The notes: generated by a model from the letters alone, not told the origin. A stretch of 64,000 nucleotides of DNA from PALSA-612 sp963711315 (GCA_963711315.1 CAVQDQ010000002.1:434001-498000), one strand, 5' to 3'. Positions 15,757-26,281 are shown, counted from the first letter of the stretch. Translations and numbers: made by a program.

Positions 15757-17958
15757 ATGGCCGTTGTCGAGGCTCAAGAACGGCATGAGCATCTCGTAGA
15801 GGAGTTGATCGCCGACGTCGAGGCTTACAAGCCCGACGTCGACCGCGACCTGCTGCGCCGTGCGTTTGCCTACGCCGAGCGGGCTCATGAGGGCCAGCGC
15901 CGTCGTTCCGGTGAAGCCTTCATCCGCCATCCCTGGGGCGCGGCGAAGATCCTCGCCACGCTCCATCTCGACGAGCAGACGCTGGCCGCCGCCTTGCTGC
16001 ACGACGTCGTCGAAGACACGGAGTCGGATATCGCCGACGTGAAGGCCGAGTTCGGCGAGGAGATCGCCCGGCTCGTCGAGGGCGTCACGAAGCTGACGCG
16101 GATCCAGTTCGCGAGCCGCGAGCACGCGGAGGTCGAGAACTACCGCAAGATGATCGTGGCGATGGCGCAGGACCCGCGCGTCATCCTCATCAAGCTCGCC
16201 GACCGCCTCCACAACATGCGGACGATCGAGTACCTCGGCCGGCAGAAGCAGCTGCAGAAGGCGAAGGAGACGCTCGAGGTGTACGCGCCGATCGCGCACC
16301 GGCTGGGCATCCACGCGATCAAGTGGGAGCTCGAGGACCTCTCATTCGAGCGCCTGCATCCGCGCAAGTACGCGGAGATCGAGGCCATGGTTGCGGAGCG
16401 GCGGGGCGACCGCGAGGACCACGTGAAGAAGGCCTCGCGCGTGCTTCAGCGCGAGCTGGAGAAGGCCGACGTCCCGGCCGACATCTCCGGCCGCCCGAAG
16501 CACTTCTATTCCATCTACGACAAGATGGTGCGGAAAGGCCGCGAGTTCAACGAGATCTACGACCTCACGGCGATGCGGGTCATCGTCGAGCGCTCGGGCG
16601 AGGAGGGGACCCGCGACTGCTACGGCGCGCTCGGGCTCATCCACGCGCTGTGGAAGCCGATGCCCGGCCGCTTCAAGGACTTCATCGCGATGCCCAAGCT
16701 CAACCGCTACCGGGCGTTGCATACGACCGTGATCGGGCCGGAGGGTAAGCCGCTCGAGATCCAGATCCGTACCCGGGAGATGCACCGCGAGGCGGAGTTC
16801 GGCATCGCCGCCCACTGGGTCTACAAGAAGGGCAAACGGGGGAAGGGAGACGCGGAGTGGACGGCGTGGATGCGCTCGCTCATCGACTGGCAGACGGACG
16901 AGTCCGATCCGCGCGAGTTCATGAACACGCTTCGCAAGGACTTCTTCTCCGAAGAGGTCTACGTGTTCACACCCAAGGGCGAGGTGAAGACGCTTCCGTC
17001 CGGCGCGACGCCGATCGACTTCGCGTATGCCGTGCACACGGACGTCGGCCACCGCACGGTCGGCGCCAAGGTCAACGGGCGCATCGTGCCGCTCCACTAC
17101 GAGCTGAAGAGCGGCGACTTCGTCGAGATCCTCACCGCCAAGACCGTGCGCGGCCCGTCGCGCGACTGGCTCTCGCTCGCCGCGTCCTCGAAGGCACGCA
17201 ACAAGATCCGCCAGTGGTTCTCCCGGGAGACCCGCCAGGAGACCGAGCAGAAGGGTCGAGACGCGCTGGAGCAGGCTCTACGAGCCCAGAAGCTGCCCTA
17301 CAAGAAGCTCCAGGGATCCGCGGTGCTCGCGCAGGTGATTCGCGAGACAGGGTTCAAGAAGGCCGAGGACTTCTACATCGCGCTCGGCTCCGGGAAGCTC
17401 CAGCCCACGCAGATCGTCCGCAAGGTCATCCAGCGGTTGAAGACCGAGGAGGTGGCCGAGGAGGAGACCGTCACGCGCAAGCCCACGCGCGCCCGGCCGG
17501 CGACGAACCAGGCAGTCGGGATTCGCGTGGAGGGCGTCGACGACGTCCTGGTGCGACTCGCCAAGTGCTGCACGCCCGTGCCGGGCGACGAGATCCTCGG
17601 CTACATCTCGCTGGGGCGGGGCATCACGATCCACCGCGAGGACTGTCCGAACGTCAAGGCTCTGAGACGGAATCCGGAGCGGCTGACGCCGGTCTCCTGG
17701 GACGGCGACAGCTCGCGAAGCTTCCATGTCCAGGTGGCCGTCGACTCGTGGGACCGCCCGCGGCTACTCGAGGACGTCGCCCGGACATTCGCCGAGCACG
17801 GCGCGAACATCGTCGCGTACGGCGGTGTCGTCGAGGACCAGATGGCCCGCAACCGCTACACGGCAGAGCTCGGCGACGTGAAGGCGCTGCGGGCGCTGTT
17901 GAACGCGCTGCGCCAGATCGACGGCGTCTTCGACGCCTATCGCATGACGCCCCAGTGA
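15757..17958 (+). CDS. rel: Bifunctional (p)ppGpp synthetase/hydrolase (RelA/SpoT)
   Basis: 733 aa, full-length. Domains in order: HD hydrolase (RHPWGAAKILA, ALLHDVVEDT, LADRLHNMRT), synthetase (GRPKHFYSIYDKM, YDLTAMRVIV, YRALHTTVIGP), TGS (VFTPKGEVKTLPSGATPIDF), a zinc-finger/helical region with CCTPVPGDEI, and a C-terminal ACT domain. An intact HD motif indicates hydrolase as well as synthetase activity, as in the single long Rel of most Gram-positives. The ATG at 15757 has an ideal leaderless -10. The downstream methyltransferase starts in a GTGA overlap, so the two are coupled. Confidence 0.96.
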   Translation: MAVVEAQERHEHLVEELIADVEAYKPDVDRDLLRRAFAYAERAHEGQRRRSGEAFIRHPWGAAKILATLHLDEQTLAAALLHDVVEDTESDIADVKAEFGEEIARLVEGVTKLTRIQFASREHAEVENYRKMIVAMAQDPRVILIKLADRLHNMRTIEYLGRQKQLQKAKETLEVYAPIAHRLGIHAIKWELEDLSFERLHPRKYAEIEAMVAERRGDREDHVKKASRVLQRELEKADVPADISGRPKHFYSIYDKMVRKGREFNEIYDLTAMRVIVERSGEEGTRDCYGALGLIHALWKPMPGRFKDFIAMPKLNRYRALHTTVIGPEGKPLEIQIRTREMHREAEFGIAAHWVYKKGKRGKGDAEWTAWMRSLIDWQTDESDPREFMNTLRKDFFSEEVYVFTPKGEVKTLPSGATPIDFAYAVHTDVGHRTVGAKVNGRIVPLHYELKSGDFVEILTAKTVRGPSRDWLSLAASSKARNKIRQWFSRETRQETEQKGRDALEQALRAQKLPYKKLQGSAVLAQVIRETGFKKAEDFYIALGSGKLQPTQIVRKVIQRLKTEEVAEEETVTRKPTRARPATNQAVGIRVEGVDDVLVRLAKCCTPVPGDEILGYISLGRGITIHREDCPNVKALRRNPERLTPVSWDGDSSRSFHVQVAVDSWDRPRLLEDVARTFAEHGANIVAYGGVVEDQMARNRYTAELGDVKALRALLNALRQIDGVFDAYRMTPQ

Positions 17959-18711
17959 CGGGGATTCATCCGACGGCGGAAGCCGGCTTCACGGCGGCCG
18001 CCGAGGTCTACGAGCGGGCGCGTCCGGGCTACCCGGACGACGCGGTGGCCTGGGTCGCGGAGCGGCTCGGCATCGGCCCCGGCCGCGATGTGCTCGACCT
18101 CGCCGCAGGCACGGGCAAGCTCACCCGCCAGCTCGTCCCGCTGGGAGCCCGCATCGTCGCCGTCGAGCCGATCGACGCCATGCGCGCCGAGCTCGAGCGC
18201 GCCGTCCCTGAAGTCGAGGCGCTCGCCGGCACCGCCGAGGCGATCCCGCTCGCTGACGGTAGCGTCGACGCAGTCACGTGCGCACAGGCGTTCCACTGGT
18301 TCCGGCCGGGCGAGGCGGTAGCGGAGATCCGCCGCGTCCTCCGTCCTGGCGGCGGCCTCGCGCTGCTCTGGAACGGCCGGGACCTCGACGATCCCAAGCA
18401 TGATCGCGTGGACGAGCTGCTCGCTCCGCATCGCCGCGAGTTTCCGTGGCGGCGAGGAGCACTGGCGCTCCGTCCTCGGCCCGCTGGAGCTGAGGACGTG
18501 GCGGTACTCGCAGACGCTGACGCAGGCCCAGTACGTCGACCGTGTGGCGTCGACGAGCTTCGTCGGTGCCATGGCGCCCGAGGAGAGACACGCGTTCCTC
18601 GACGAAGTCCGCGAGGCGCTCTTGCCCTTCGAGGAGCCGCTCGAGCTGCGTTATCTGACCGACGTGTACGTCTGCGAAGCACTTCGTGCGAATCCCTCGA
18701 ACGGGGGATAA
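17955..18711 (+). CDS. Class I SAM-dependent methyltransferase (frameshifted near 18440)
   Basis: About 251 aa after correction. The N-terminal half has the SAM-binding motif VLDLAAGTGKLTRQL, the acidic loop IVAVEPIDAM, and VTCAQAFHWF with VLRPGGGLALLWN, typical of Methyltransf_11 enzymes. Near 18440 the frame changes; removing one T from a TTT run gives REFRGGEEHWRSV and joins the second frame, which ends at 18711. It starts at a GTG overlapping the rel stop. Substrate unknown; the small-molecule type is likely. Confidence 0.78.
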
Positions 18712-18772
18712 AGGCTCCGTAGGAGCGGGTACCCCGTTTGAGGGACGGTCCGCCGAATTCCTCTATTTGCAG

Positions 18773-18799
18773 GGAGTCCTAGCTCGAATGAGGGACTCC
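18773..18799. terminator. Possible bidirectional hairpin between convergent genes
   Basis: GGAGTCC (18773-18779) and GGACTCC (18793-18799) form a 7-bp stem with a 13-nt loop, in the 90-bp gap between the methyltransferase and the convergent thioesterase. No T-tract. Confidence 0.3.
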
Positions 18800-18800
18800 G

Positions 18801-19263
18801 TCACTCCTCGACGTCGTCGCCCTCGAAGGCGCGGATGGTCTCGCGGAACGAATCGGGAACGGGCACCGCCGTGTGCGTCGCGAGCTCGACGAGCACGAGC
18901 GTCTGATGCGCCGTGACCATGAGCACGTCGTCGTCCGCCCGGTAGGCGGCGCACTCGTACGTGACGCTGGTCCGCCCGATCCGGGCGACGCGGACGAAGA
19001 CCTCGATGAGATCGTCGAAGCGCGCCGGCGCCAGGTAGTCGATCGTGAACGCACGCATGACGAACTCGTGCTCTCGACGCTGCGCTGCCGGGCGGCATCC
19101 CGAGGTGGCGGTGGTACTCCACGCGGGAGAGGTCGAAGTACGGCATGTAGCGGCCGTAGTAGACGATGCCCTGTGCGTCTGTGTCCGAGAAGCCAACGCG
19201 GTCGAGCGCCGAGTACTTGAACGGCGGCTTGCGATCGGTAACGCGACCGAGCTCGAGCGTCAC
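18801..19263 (-). CDS. Acyl-CoA thioesterase, 4-hydroxybenzoyl-CoA thioesterase-like hot-dog fold (frameshifted near 19085)
   Basis: About 153 aa. The N-terminal part has the family motif GFSDTDAQGIVYYGRYMPYFD, with the catalytic Asp/helix start; cited in pieces, DTDAQGIVYYG is the key block. After a one-base shift near 19080-19090 the second frame continues FTIDYLAPARFDDLIEV and RIGRTSVTYECAAY, as expected for the fold. The GTG start overlaps the DmpA-like gene's stop by 4 bp, so the two form an operon. Probable role is hydrolysis of an acyl-CoA; substrate unknown. Confidence 0.8.
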
Positions 19264-20273
19264 GCGTCGATGCTACTCCGAGCGCTCATTGCCCCTGCCA
19301 GCAGGCTCGGCTCGAGGGCGTGGACGGTCGCGCCGCCGCGGCCCGTCATCGTCTCGGCGGCGAGCAGCGCGTTGATGATCGCCTCCTCCGTCGCCTCGAT
19401 CGCCGCGTAGAAGAGCGGGTTCAGAGCCTCCTGCGGGACGGGCTCGACCCGTTGCGTGGGGCCGGTGGAGAACGCGAGGGCGAAGTCTCCGCTCGACCAC
19501 TCGCCCGCGCCGCCGGTGCGCGCCACGCCGAGCATCGCCCGCAGAGCGAGAGCGCTGCACTGGTGCGGAAGCAGCGGCGCGTCGGTGGCGACCACGACGA
19601 CGATCGAGCCCGCGCCCTCGAGGGCAGGACGAGGCGGAAGGGGTACGCGGTCCGGGCCGATGAGACGGCCGACCGGCACGCCGTCTACTACGAGGCGCGA
19701 CCGCGTGCCGTGGTTTGCCTGCACGAGCACGCCGACGGTGTAGGCGTCTGCCACGCGCGATGCCGTGCCGATGCCGCCCTTGAATCCGTGGCAGATCATT
19801 CCCGTGCCGCCGCCGACGTTCCCTTCTGCCACTGGGCCGTCCGTGGCCGATTCCAGTGCAGCTCGCGCATGCTTCGGCCGGACGTGGAAGCCGTTGACGT
19901 CGTTGAGCACGCCGTCCCACGTCTCGGCGACGACCGGCAAGCTCCACGTGCTGCGGTCGCCTGCCAGCGCGGCCGCCACGAGGGCTTCGTGGACGGCGCC
20001 GACCGAATGCGTGTTCGTCAGCGCGATCGGCGTAGTCAGCAGACCCGACTCCTGCATCCACTGGAGGCCCGTGACCTCGCCGTTGCCGTTGAGCCGGAAC
20101 GGCGCGGCGAAGGCTGGTAGCTCGCCCGGGACGATGACCGTGACGCCCGTGCGCACGTCGTCGCCTTCAACGAGCGTCGTGTGGCCGACACGAACACCGG
20201 CGACGTCGGTGATCGCGTTGAAGGCTCCTGGCTCGAGGTCGCCGATGACGATGCCGAGTTCTCGAAGGCGCAC
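19260..20273 (-). CDS. P1 family (DmpA/BapA-type) aminopeptidase
   Basis: 337 aa. Members self-cleave before a Ser that becomes the N-terminal nucleophile. Visible here are GVRVGHTTL, TNTHSVG, NVGGGTGMICHGFKGGIGTASR region, and the likely Gly-Ser cleavage site in EGAGSIVVVVATDAPLLPHQ. The DmpA family acts on D-amino-acid or beta-peptide amides. The GTG start has TAGCAT ending 6 nt upstream. It leads the thioesterase gene with a 4-base overlap. Confidence 0.9.
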   Translation of the reverse strand: MRLRELGIVIGDLEPGAFNAITDVAGVRVGHTTLVEGDDVRTGVTVIVPGELPAFAAPFRLNGNGEVTGLQWMQESGLLTTPIALTNTHSVGAVHEALVAAALAGDRSTWSLPVVAETWDGVLNDVNGFHVRPKHARAALESATDGPVAEGNVGGGTGMICHGFKGGIGTASRVADAYTVGVLVQANHGTRSRLVVDGVPVGRLIGPDRVPLPPRPALEGAGSIVVVVATDAPLLPHQCSALALRAMLGVARTGGAGEWSSGDFALAFSTGPTQRVEPVPQEALNPLFYAAIEATEEAIINALLAAETMTGRGGATVHALEPSLLAGAMSARSSIDA

Positions 20274-20279
20274 GAGGCA

Positions 20280-20285
20280 ATGCTA
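20280..20285 (-). promoter_or_regulatory. Leaderless -10 hexamer for the DmpA-like gene
   Basis: TAGCAT on the minus strand ends 6 nt before the GTG at 20273. Confidence 0.4.
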
Positions 20286-20309
20286 AGACCGCTCGTAGAC
20301 TTGAGTCGC

Positions 20310-21165
20310 ATGAAGGTCGGGGTCATGCTGCCCGTCGGCGACATGGACGCGCCGGAGGGGGGTCTCGTCGACGACGTGGTCGCATGTGTGCGCTGTGGCG
20401 GAGGCAGCCGAAGGGTGCGGACTCGACTCCGTCTGGATCGCTGATCACCTCTTGGCGAAGATGCCGGACGGCGCCGTCCACGGCATGCACGACGCCTGGA
20501 CGCTACTCAGCGCAGTTGCGGCGGTGACGTCGCGCGTCGAGCTAGGCCCGCTCGTGCTCTGCAGCTCCTTCCGGGATCCCGGGGTGATCGCGAAGATGGC
20601 GTCAACGCTCGATGAGGTCTCGGCCGGCCGTCTCGTGTTGGGGCTCGGCGCCGGCTGGCATGACCCTGAGTACGAGGCCTTCGGCTTCCCCACGAGCTAC
20701 CGCGTCAGCCGCTTTGCCGAGGCGCTGGAGATCATCGTCCGTTTGCTGCGCCGCGAACGTGTGTCCTTCGAAGGCCGCTACTACCAGCTTTCGGATGCAG
20801 TGCTGCTACCGCCGCCGGGCCGCTCCATCCCGGTTCTCGTCGCAGGGCGGAGGCCCCGGATGTTGCGATTGACCGCCACCTGGGCGGACGCCTGGAACAC
20901 GGCGTGGTATGCGGAGCCGAACGACAGGTTCCAGGCTGAGGTCGAGGAGTTCGAGCGAGCGCTCCAGGATGCCGGACGCTCCAGCGACGACGTCCGGCGC
21001 ACGTTGGGAATCCTTGTCGGCGGCGATCCGGCTGACACGATCGCGCGAAAGCTCCACACGTGGGCCGAGCTCGGGGTCGACGATGTCATCGCGGAGGTCG
21101 AGCCGATCACGCCCGAGTCGGTCGAGCGTCTGGGCTCAGGCGTGCGAGTCTTCCGCGGCGCCTGA
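20310..21165 (+). CDS. LLM-class F420-dependent oxidoreductase (frameshifted near 20385)
   Basis: About 284 aa. The N-terminus MKVGVMLPVGDMDAPEGG is in one frame; from near 20385 the other frame continues CAVAEAAEGCGLDSVWIADH, the canonical early block of luciferase-like monooxygenase-fold oxidoreductases. Later motifs are ELGPLVLCSSFRDP, GRLVLGLGAGWHDPEY and IPVLVAGRRPRMLRL. Such enzymes use flavin or F420; no F420 gene is visible here. A one-base insertion explains the break. TAGACT ends 8 nt before the ATG. The end overlaps the convergent phosphomutase by 30 bp. Confidence 0.82.
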
Positions 21166-22497
21166 GATCACGGCGAGGACCTCGTCCCGCTTTCGTTCCA
21201 TGAGCTCCTGCGAGCGGGCCTCGAGGTTCAGCCGCAGAAGCGGCTCGGTGTTGGACGGCCGTACGTTGAAATGCCAGTCCTCGGCGTCCACCGAGATACC
21301 GTCGAGATGGGAAACCTGACCCTCGCTTCCGAAGCGCTCCTTGATCTCCTGCAGCTTGACCGGCACGTCGTCGACCGTCGTGTTGATCTCGCCGGTGATG
21401 AAGTAGCGCTCGCGGTAGGGGCGGAGGATCTCGGAGAGCGGCTTGCCGGCGCGCGAGACGCGCTCGAGCATGAGCAGGAACGGGACGACGCCGGAGTCGG
21501 CCTGGAAGAAGTCGCGGAAGTAGTAGTGGCCCGAGACCTCGCCCGCAAAGACCGCCTCTTCGGCGCGCATCCGGTGCTTGATGAACGCATGACCGACGCG
21601 GTTTACCAGCGGCACGCCGCCACCGCGCTCGACGGTCTCCGGTACGGCCCAGCTCGCGCGGACGTCGTAGATGATCTTCGTGTCGGGCTCCTTGGCGAGG
21701 ATCGACTCGGCGAAGAGGGCCGTGGCGAAGTCCCCGGGGACGAACTCGCCCGTGTCGTCCACGAAGAAGCAGCGGTCCGCGTCCCCGTCGAACGCGACGC
21801 CGAAGTCGGCGTTTTCCTCCAGCGTCGTCCGCATGATGAACTCGCGGTTCTCCGGCAGCAGCGGGTTCGGCTCGTGGTTCGGGAAGCTCCCGTCCGGCTC
21901 GAAGAAGCACGTGACGGCTTCGACCGGCAGGCGCTCGAGCACCGGCGGCAGCATGGCGCCGGCCATCCCGTTCGCGGCGTCGATCACGATGCGGAGCGGC
22001 TCGAGCGCTTCGACGTCGACAAACGACAGCACGCGTTCGACGAACGCCGGCCAGACGTCGGCCTCGCTGATGCTGCCTCGGCGTTCGACCTCACCGAAGC
22101 CCGCAAGCGCTCGGTCGCGGATCTCGAGCAGTCCCGAGTCGCCGCCGACCGGCAGCGCGCCGCGGCGGACGATCTTCATCCCCGTGTACTCCTTGGGGTT
22201 GTGCGAGGCGGTGACGGCGATCCCGCCTTCGAGCTCGAACTCGCCGACGGCGCAATAGAGCATCTCCGTGCCGACCATCCCGATGTCGAGGACATCGGCT
22301 CCGCCGTCGGCCGCGCCGTCCATCGCGGCGCTTGCCATCGACGGTGAGGAGGCGCGCATGTCCCTGCCGACGGCTATCCGCCGCGGCTCGAACTGCTCGA
22401 CGTAGGCGCGGCCGATCGCGTACGCGCCTTCCTCGTCGAGGTCGTCGGGATAAATGCCCCGCACGTCGTAGGCCTTGAAGACCGCGGGATTCAGCAC
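21136..22497 (-). CDS. Phosphomannomutase/phosphoglucomutase
   Basis: 453 aa, normal length. Alpha-D-phosphohexomutase motifs are KAYDVRGIYPDDL at the N-terminus, the phosphoserine loop TASHNPKEYTGMK, the metal loop AFDGDADRCFFVD, the sugar-binding loop GEVSGHYYF, and the phosphate-binding NVRPSNTEPLLRL. It interconverts hexose 1- and 6-phosphates for polysaccharide precursors. The open frame extends to 22983, but the GTG at 22497 begins the homologous part and has TAGCAT ending 7 nt upstream. Confidence 0.93.
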   Translation of the reverse strand: MLNPAVFKAYDVRGIYPDDLDEEGAYAIGRAYVEQFEPRRIAVGRDMRASSPSMASAAMDGAADGGADVLDIGMVGTEMLYCAVGEFELEGGIAVTASHNPKEYTGMKIVRRGALPVGGDSGLLEIRDRALAGFGEVERRGSISEADVWPAFVERVLSFVDVEALEPLRIVIDAANGMAGAMLPPVLERLPVEAVTCFFEPDGSFPNHEPNPLLPENREFIMRTTLEENADFGVAFDGDADRCFFVDDTGEFVPGDFATALFAESILAKEPDTKIIYDVRASWAVPETVERGGGVPLVNRVGHAFIKHRMRAEEAVFAGEVSGHYYFRDFFQADSGVVPFLLMLERVSRAGKPLSEILRPYRERYFITGEINTTVDDVPVKLQEIKERFGSEGQVSHLDGISVDAEDWHFNVRPSNTEPLLRLNLEARSQELMERKRDEVLAVISGAAEDSHA

Positions 22498-22504
22498 AGG
22501 CCTG

Positions 22505-22510
22505 ATGCTA
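22505..22510 (-). promoter_or_regulatory. Leaderless -10 hexamer for the phosphohexomutase
   Basis: TAGCAT on the minus strand ends 7 nt before the GTG at 22497. Confidence 0.4.
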
Positions 22511-22542
22511 TGCCGGAAGCCCGTGGCGCGTGACGGCGTTCG

Positions 22543-22548
22543 TACAAT
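22543..22548 (+). promoter_or_regulatory. Leaderless -10 hexamer for the cyclase-AAA-TPR gene
   Basis: TACAAT ends 6 nt before the GTG at 22555 (3 nt before the ATG at 22552), so the GTG is the better leaderless start. Confidence 0.4.
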
Positions 22549-22551
22549 TAC

Positions 22552-25492
22552 ATGGTGCGCGGCAACGTAGAGCGAAAGCTTGCGACGGTTCTGTTCGTCG
22601 ACATCGTCGATTCGACGCAGCTCGTCACGGGCGCCGATCCCGGAGGTCGTCCGCCGCCGCGTGGCCGAGTTCTTCGACCGCGTCTCCCACTGCGTGACGG
22701 TGCATGGAGGCATCGTCGAGAAGTTCGCCGGCGACGCGGTGCTAGCTGCCTTCGGCATCCCGCAAGCCCATGAAGACGATGCAGAGCGCGCCGCACGGGC
22801 GGCGCTCGGCATACGCACCGCGATCAGCGAGCTGGATCTGGAAGTGCGGGTCGGCATCGAAGCAGGCGAGGTCGTCGTCGACCAGGCGGACTCCACGTTC
22901 GCGACCGGCGAAGCAGTCAACCTCGCGGCGCGGCTGCAGCAGGCCGCGATGCCCGGAGAGATCCTCGTCGGCCCGACCGCCAACCGCCTCGCCCGAGGGC
23001 GGCTCGTCGTGGAGGACGCTGGGCCGCTCGAGTTGAAGGGAATGGGCGCGGCGATGCGCGCCTGGCGAGTGATCAGCGCTATCGACGGGGCTCACGTCCA
23101 CGTCAGTGCCCCGCTCGTCGGTCGCGAGACCGAGCTGGAGCTGCTCCAGCACACGTACGAGCGAACGATGCGCGACGGCCGTGCCCACCTCTTCACGATC
23201 TACGGGGAGCCGGGTGTCGGCAAGAGCCGCCTGGTACGGGAGTTCGTCGACTCTGTCGACGGCGCGAGCGTGCTCAAGGGCCGCTGCCTGCCGTACGGCG
23301 AGAGCGTGACGTACTGGCCGCTCGCCGAGATGATCAAGTCGGCGGTCGGGATCACCGACGACGAGCCGCTCGAGGAGGCGTTCGAGAAGCTCCGAGCGTG
23401 CTGTGAGGACGATGCCGTCGCAGATCTGATCGGGCTGGCCTCGGGACTGCTGGAAGCGGTCGAAGGCGAGCGCAGCCCGCAGGAGATCGCGTGGGCAGGC
23501 CGTGAGGTCATGAGCACGCTGGCAGACGTGCAGCCACTCATCCTCTTCTTCGAGGACATCCACTGGGCGGAGGAGCCGATGTTCGATCTCATCGAGCATC
23601 TCGCCGACTGGGTGCGGGCGCCCCTGCTCATCCTTTGCCTCGCGCGGCCGGACCTGCTCGACGTCCGGCCGGCCTGGGGCGGAGGCCGCGTGCGGTCGAC
23701 CGCCATCGAACTGGAGCCGCTGTCCGAGGCGGAGAGCCAGGAGCTCGTCACCGCACTTGTCGCTGACCTGGCCGACCCGCCTCCCCTGCCGAAGGGCCTG
23801 CTCGACCGAACCGAGGGCAACCCGCTCTTCGTCGAGGAGACCATTCGCATGCTCGCAGAGGGCGGCGACCACGATCGCGTGCCCGACACGCTGCAGGCGC
23901 TCATCGCTGCGCGTATCGATCACCTGGCGCCGGACGCCAAAGTGCTGTTGCAGCGGGCTGCCGTCATCGGCCGCGTGTTCTGGAAGAGTGCGATCAAGCA
24001 CGTCGCTCCGAACCTCGACGTGGAGGCGCTGCTCGACGACCTGCTGCTGCGTGAGTTCGTGCTCCGCGAGGAGCGCTCCTCGATCTCGGGTGAGACGGCC
24101 TTTCGCTTCAAGCACATGCTGATCAGGGAGGTCGCGTATGCCGGCCTGTCCAAGCAGGCGCGAGCACAGCAGCACGCGAGGTTCGCCGAATGGCTCAAGG
24201 AGCGCGCCGGCGAGGAGCTGCTCGAGATCCGCGCTCACCATCTCGACCACGCGACACAGCTCTTGGCAGAGCTGGACGGTGCCGCGCCCGCCGACCTGAC
24301 GAGCGAGGCGGCCGCGGCGTTGACCGGTGCCGGTAAGCGTGCGCTCAACCGGGAGCAGTACAAGTCTGCGCGCCGTCAGCTCGTGCGAGCTGTCGAGCTC
24401 GAGCCCACGCTCCAGCGCCGTTACTACGCGGCGCGTGCGGTCTGGAGGCTGGGCGACCTGACGGCGGTGTCCGTCGAGATGGAGAAAGTTCGCGCCCAGG
24501 CGGAGGCCGAGGGCGACTCGCTGATGGAGGCGCTGGCGCTGACCGCGCTCGGGGACGCGCTACTCAGGCAATCCGGAGACAGCGCGCGGGCGCAAGAGCT
24601 CATCGACCGCGCGCTCGAGCTGCAGGAGAACGAGACCGACGTCGACGCGCACTTCGACTCGCTCATGGCCAGGGCCGCGATCGGCGTGACGCGGGGCTCG
24701 ATCGCTGAGGCCATGCCCTACATGGAGCAGAGTTTTGCCGTCGCGCTCGCCGCCGGCCGCAAGGATCTCCAGACCATCGCCTCGCAGGCCCTCGCCCAGG
24801 CGCACATCGTCAGGCTCGAGCTCGACAAGGCCGAGCGTCTCATCCACAAGGCCGTCGAGCTTGCCGACGAAAGCGGCAGCCCTCGCGCGAGAGGTCAAGC
24901 GCTACTCACGCTTGGCTTGCTTCATCGCATGCGAAATGAGTTCGAAGCGGCGGAGGGGGCCTATGAGCTGGCCCGCGAGCTGTTCGCCGAGATCGGCCAC
25001 GCCACGCTGCTCTCCTACTCGTTGACCCGCATGGCCGACGTCGCCTACGAGATGGGCGATCTCAAGCGGTCGGAGAAGCTCCTGCGCGAGTCGATCCGGC
25101 TGCTCGCTCCGCTCGGCCAGCACCGCGAGCTCGCGGAGTCACAGGCCGAGCTCGGCCGCGTGCTCGCCGAGCAGGGCAAGATCGACGAGGCCGAGCGCTT
25201 CATGGGCGAAGCCCAGGAGTACCTCCCTTCGGCGGAGCCGCAGCTGCGGCTGGGGATCGTGCTCGGGCTCGCCGCAGTACGCTTCGCACAGGAGCGTCAA
25301 GACGAGGCGGAGGAGCTCCTCCTGGAGGCGCTCGCGATCTCGGACGAGGTGGGCTTCACCGCTTTCGAGGTGTTGGTGCTCCGCCGGATCATCCGCTTCC
25401 TGGACGAGAGCGGTCAGAACGGGAAGGCTGCGACCTATGAGGAGCGCCTGGCAGCGCTCGTTCCAGCCGAAAGCGCCGCCGAGATCGCCTGA
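22552..25492 (+). CDS. Adenylate/guanylate cyclase-AAA ATPase-TPR signalling protein (frameshifted near 22640)
   Basis: About 979 aa after correction. Residues ~8-170 are a class III nucleotide cyclase domain (ATVLFVDIVDST, VEKFAGDAVLAAFG, VRVGIEAGEVVV). An AAA/STAND-type ATPase follows (PLVGRETELELL, Walker A GEPGVGKSRL, Walker B LILFFEDIHWAEE). The C-terminal ~400 residues are TPR-like helical repeats. The break is a clean homopolymer case: CCC at 22639-22641 should be CC to give ADPEVVRRRVAEFF. Cytoplasmic; the TPR and ATPase parts probably sense a partner. The start is ATG 22552 or, fitting the promoter better, GTG 22555. Confidence 0.88.
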
Positions 25493-26274
25493 TTCGATTG
25501 TTCGTCCGGCGACTCGCCGATGACGGTCGCCGGCCGATCGAACTGATCGAGCGCCTCACGTAGCGGGTCGGCTCGCAGCGTGCCTTCGCCGTAGGCGAGG
25601 TGCTTCGTCTCGTTGCGATTCGCGAAGGCGATGTCGGAGAAGTGGATGTGGAACGGAGCTCCCGGCTCGAGGACGGCATCGACTGCCTCGAGCGCGGCCT
25701 GGAACGGCTCGGCGTCGGTGAACTCGCCGTCGCTCGTCGCGTGCATGTGCGCGAAGTCGAGCACCGGTCGCACCCAGCCCGTGCGACGCGAGATCTCCAA
25801 GACGTCGTCGAGCGAGCCGAGGTCGCGCACGCGGCCCATCACCTCCACGCCGAAGGGAACGGCGCGATCCTTCCCCTCGAGCCGCTCGCGGAGCTCGCCG
25901 AGCTGCTCGACGACAGCGTCGAGCGCGTCCTCGCGCGAGCGCTCGAGCAGGAACCCCGGGTGGAAGACGACCACTTCTGCGCCGCTCGCCTTCGCGATGC
26001 CGGCCGAGTGGTCGAGCATGCCGACGGCCATGTTGAGCTTCTTGCCGCGCTCGGCGTGACCCATGAAGCCGGCCAGCGGCGCGTGAACCGACAGAGCGAG
26101 GCCGTGCTCGCGGGCGAGCTCGCCGAATCTTGCGGCGAATTCATAGTCCATCCAGAAGCGCGTCTCGAAGTCGATCTCACAGGCGGTGTAGCTGCGTTCG
26201 AGGAGCAGCTCGACAGCCCGCTCGGGACTTTCCTGGGACGGCACGCGGGCAGGCCCGAAGCGAATCTCGCCCAT
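25435..26274 (-). CDS. TIM-barrel protein of the endonuclease IV / sugar isomerase-like superfamily
   Basis: 279 aa from ATG 26274 (MGEIRFGPARVPSQ). Metal-site motifs typical of AP-endonuclease-2-like barrels are present: LSVHAPL, VVFHPGF, GVEVMGR, LDFAHMHA and FHIHFSD. These resemble archaeal-type endonuclease IV homologues, but sugar-phosphate isomerases share the pattern, so DNA-repair activity is a guess. A longer open frame exists to 26298; the ATG at 26274 has TAGCGT ending 7 nt upstream. The C-terminus overlaps the convergent cyclase gene by 58 bp. Confidence 0.78.
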   Translation of the reverse strand: MGEIRFGPARVPSQESPERAVELLLERSYTACEIDFETRFWMDYEFAARFGELAREHGLALSVHAPLAGFMGHAERGKKLNMAVGMLDHSAGIAKASGAEVVVFHPGFLLERSREDALDAVVEQLGELRERLEGKDRAVPFGVEVMGRVRDLGSLDDVLEISRRTGWVRPVLDFAHMHATSDGEFTDAEPFQAALEAVDAVLEPGAPFHIHFSDIAFANRNETKHLAYGEGTLRADPLREALDQFDRPATVIGESPDEQSNQAISAALSAGTSAARRSS

Positions 26275-26281
26275 GTAACGG

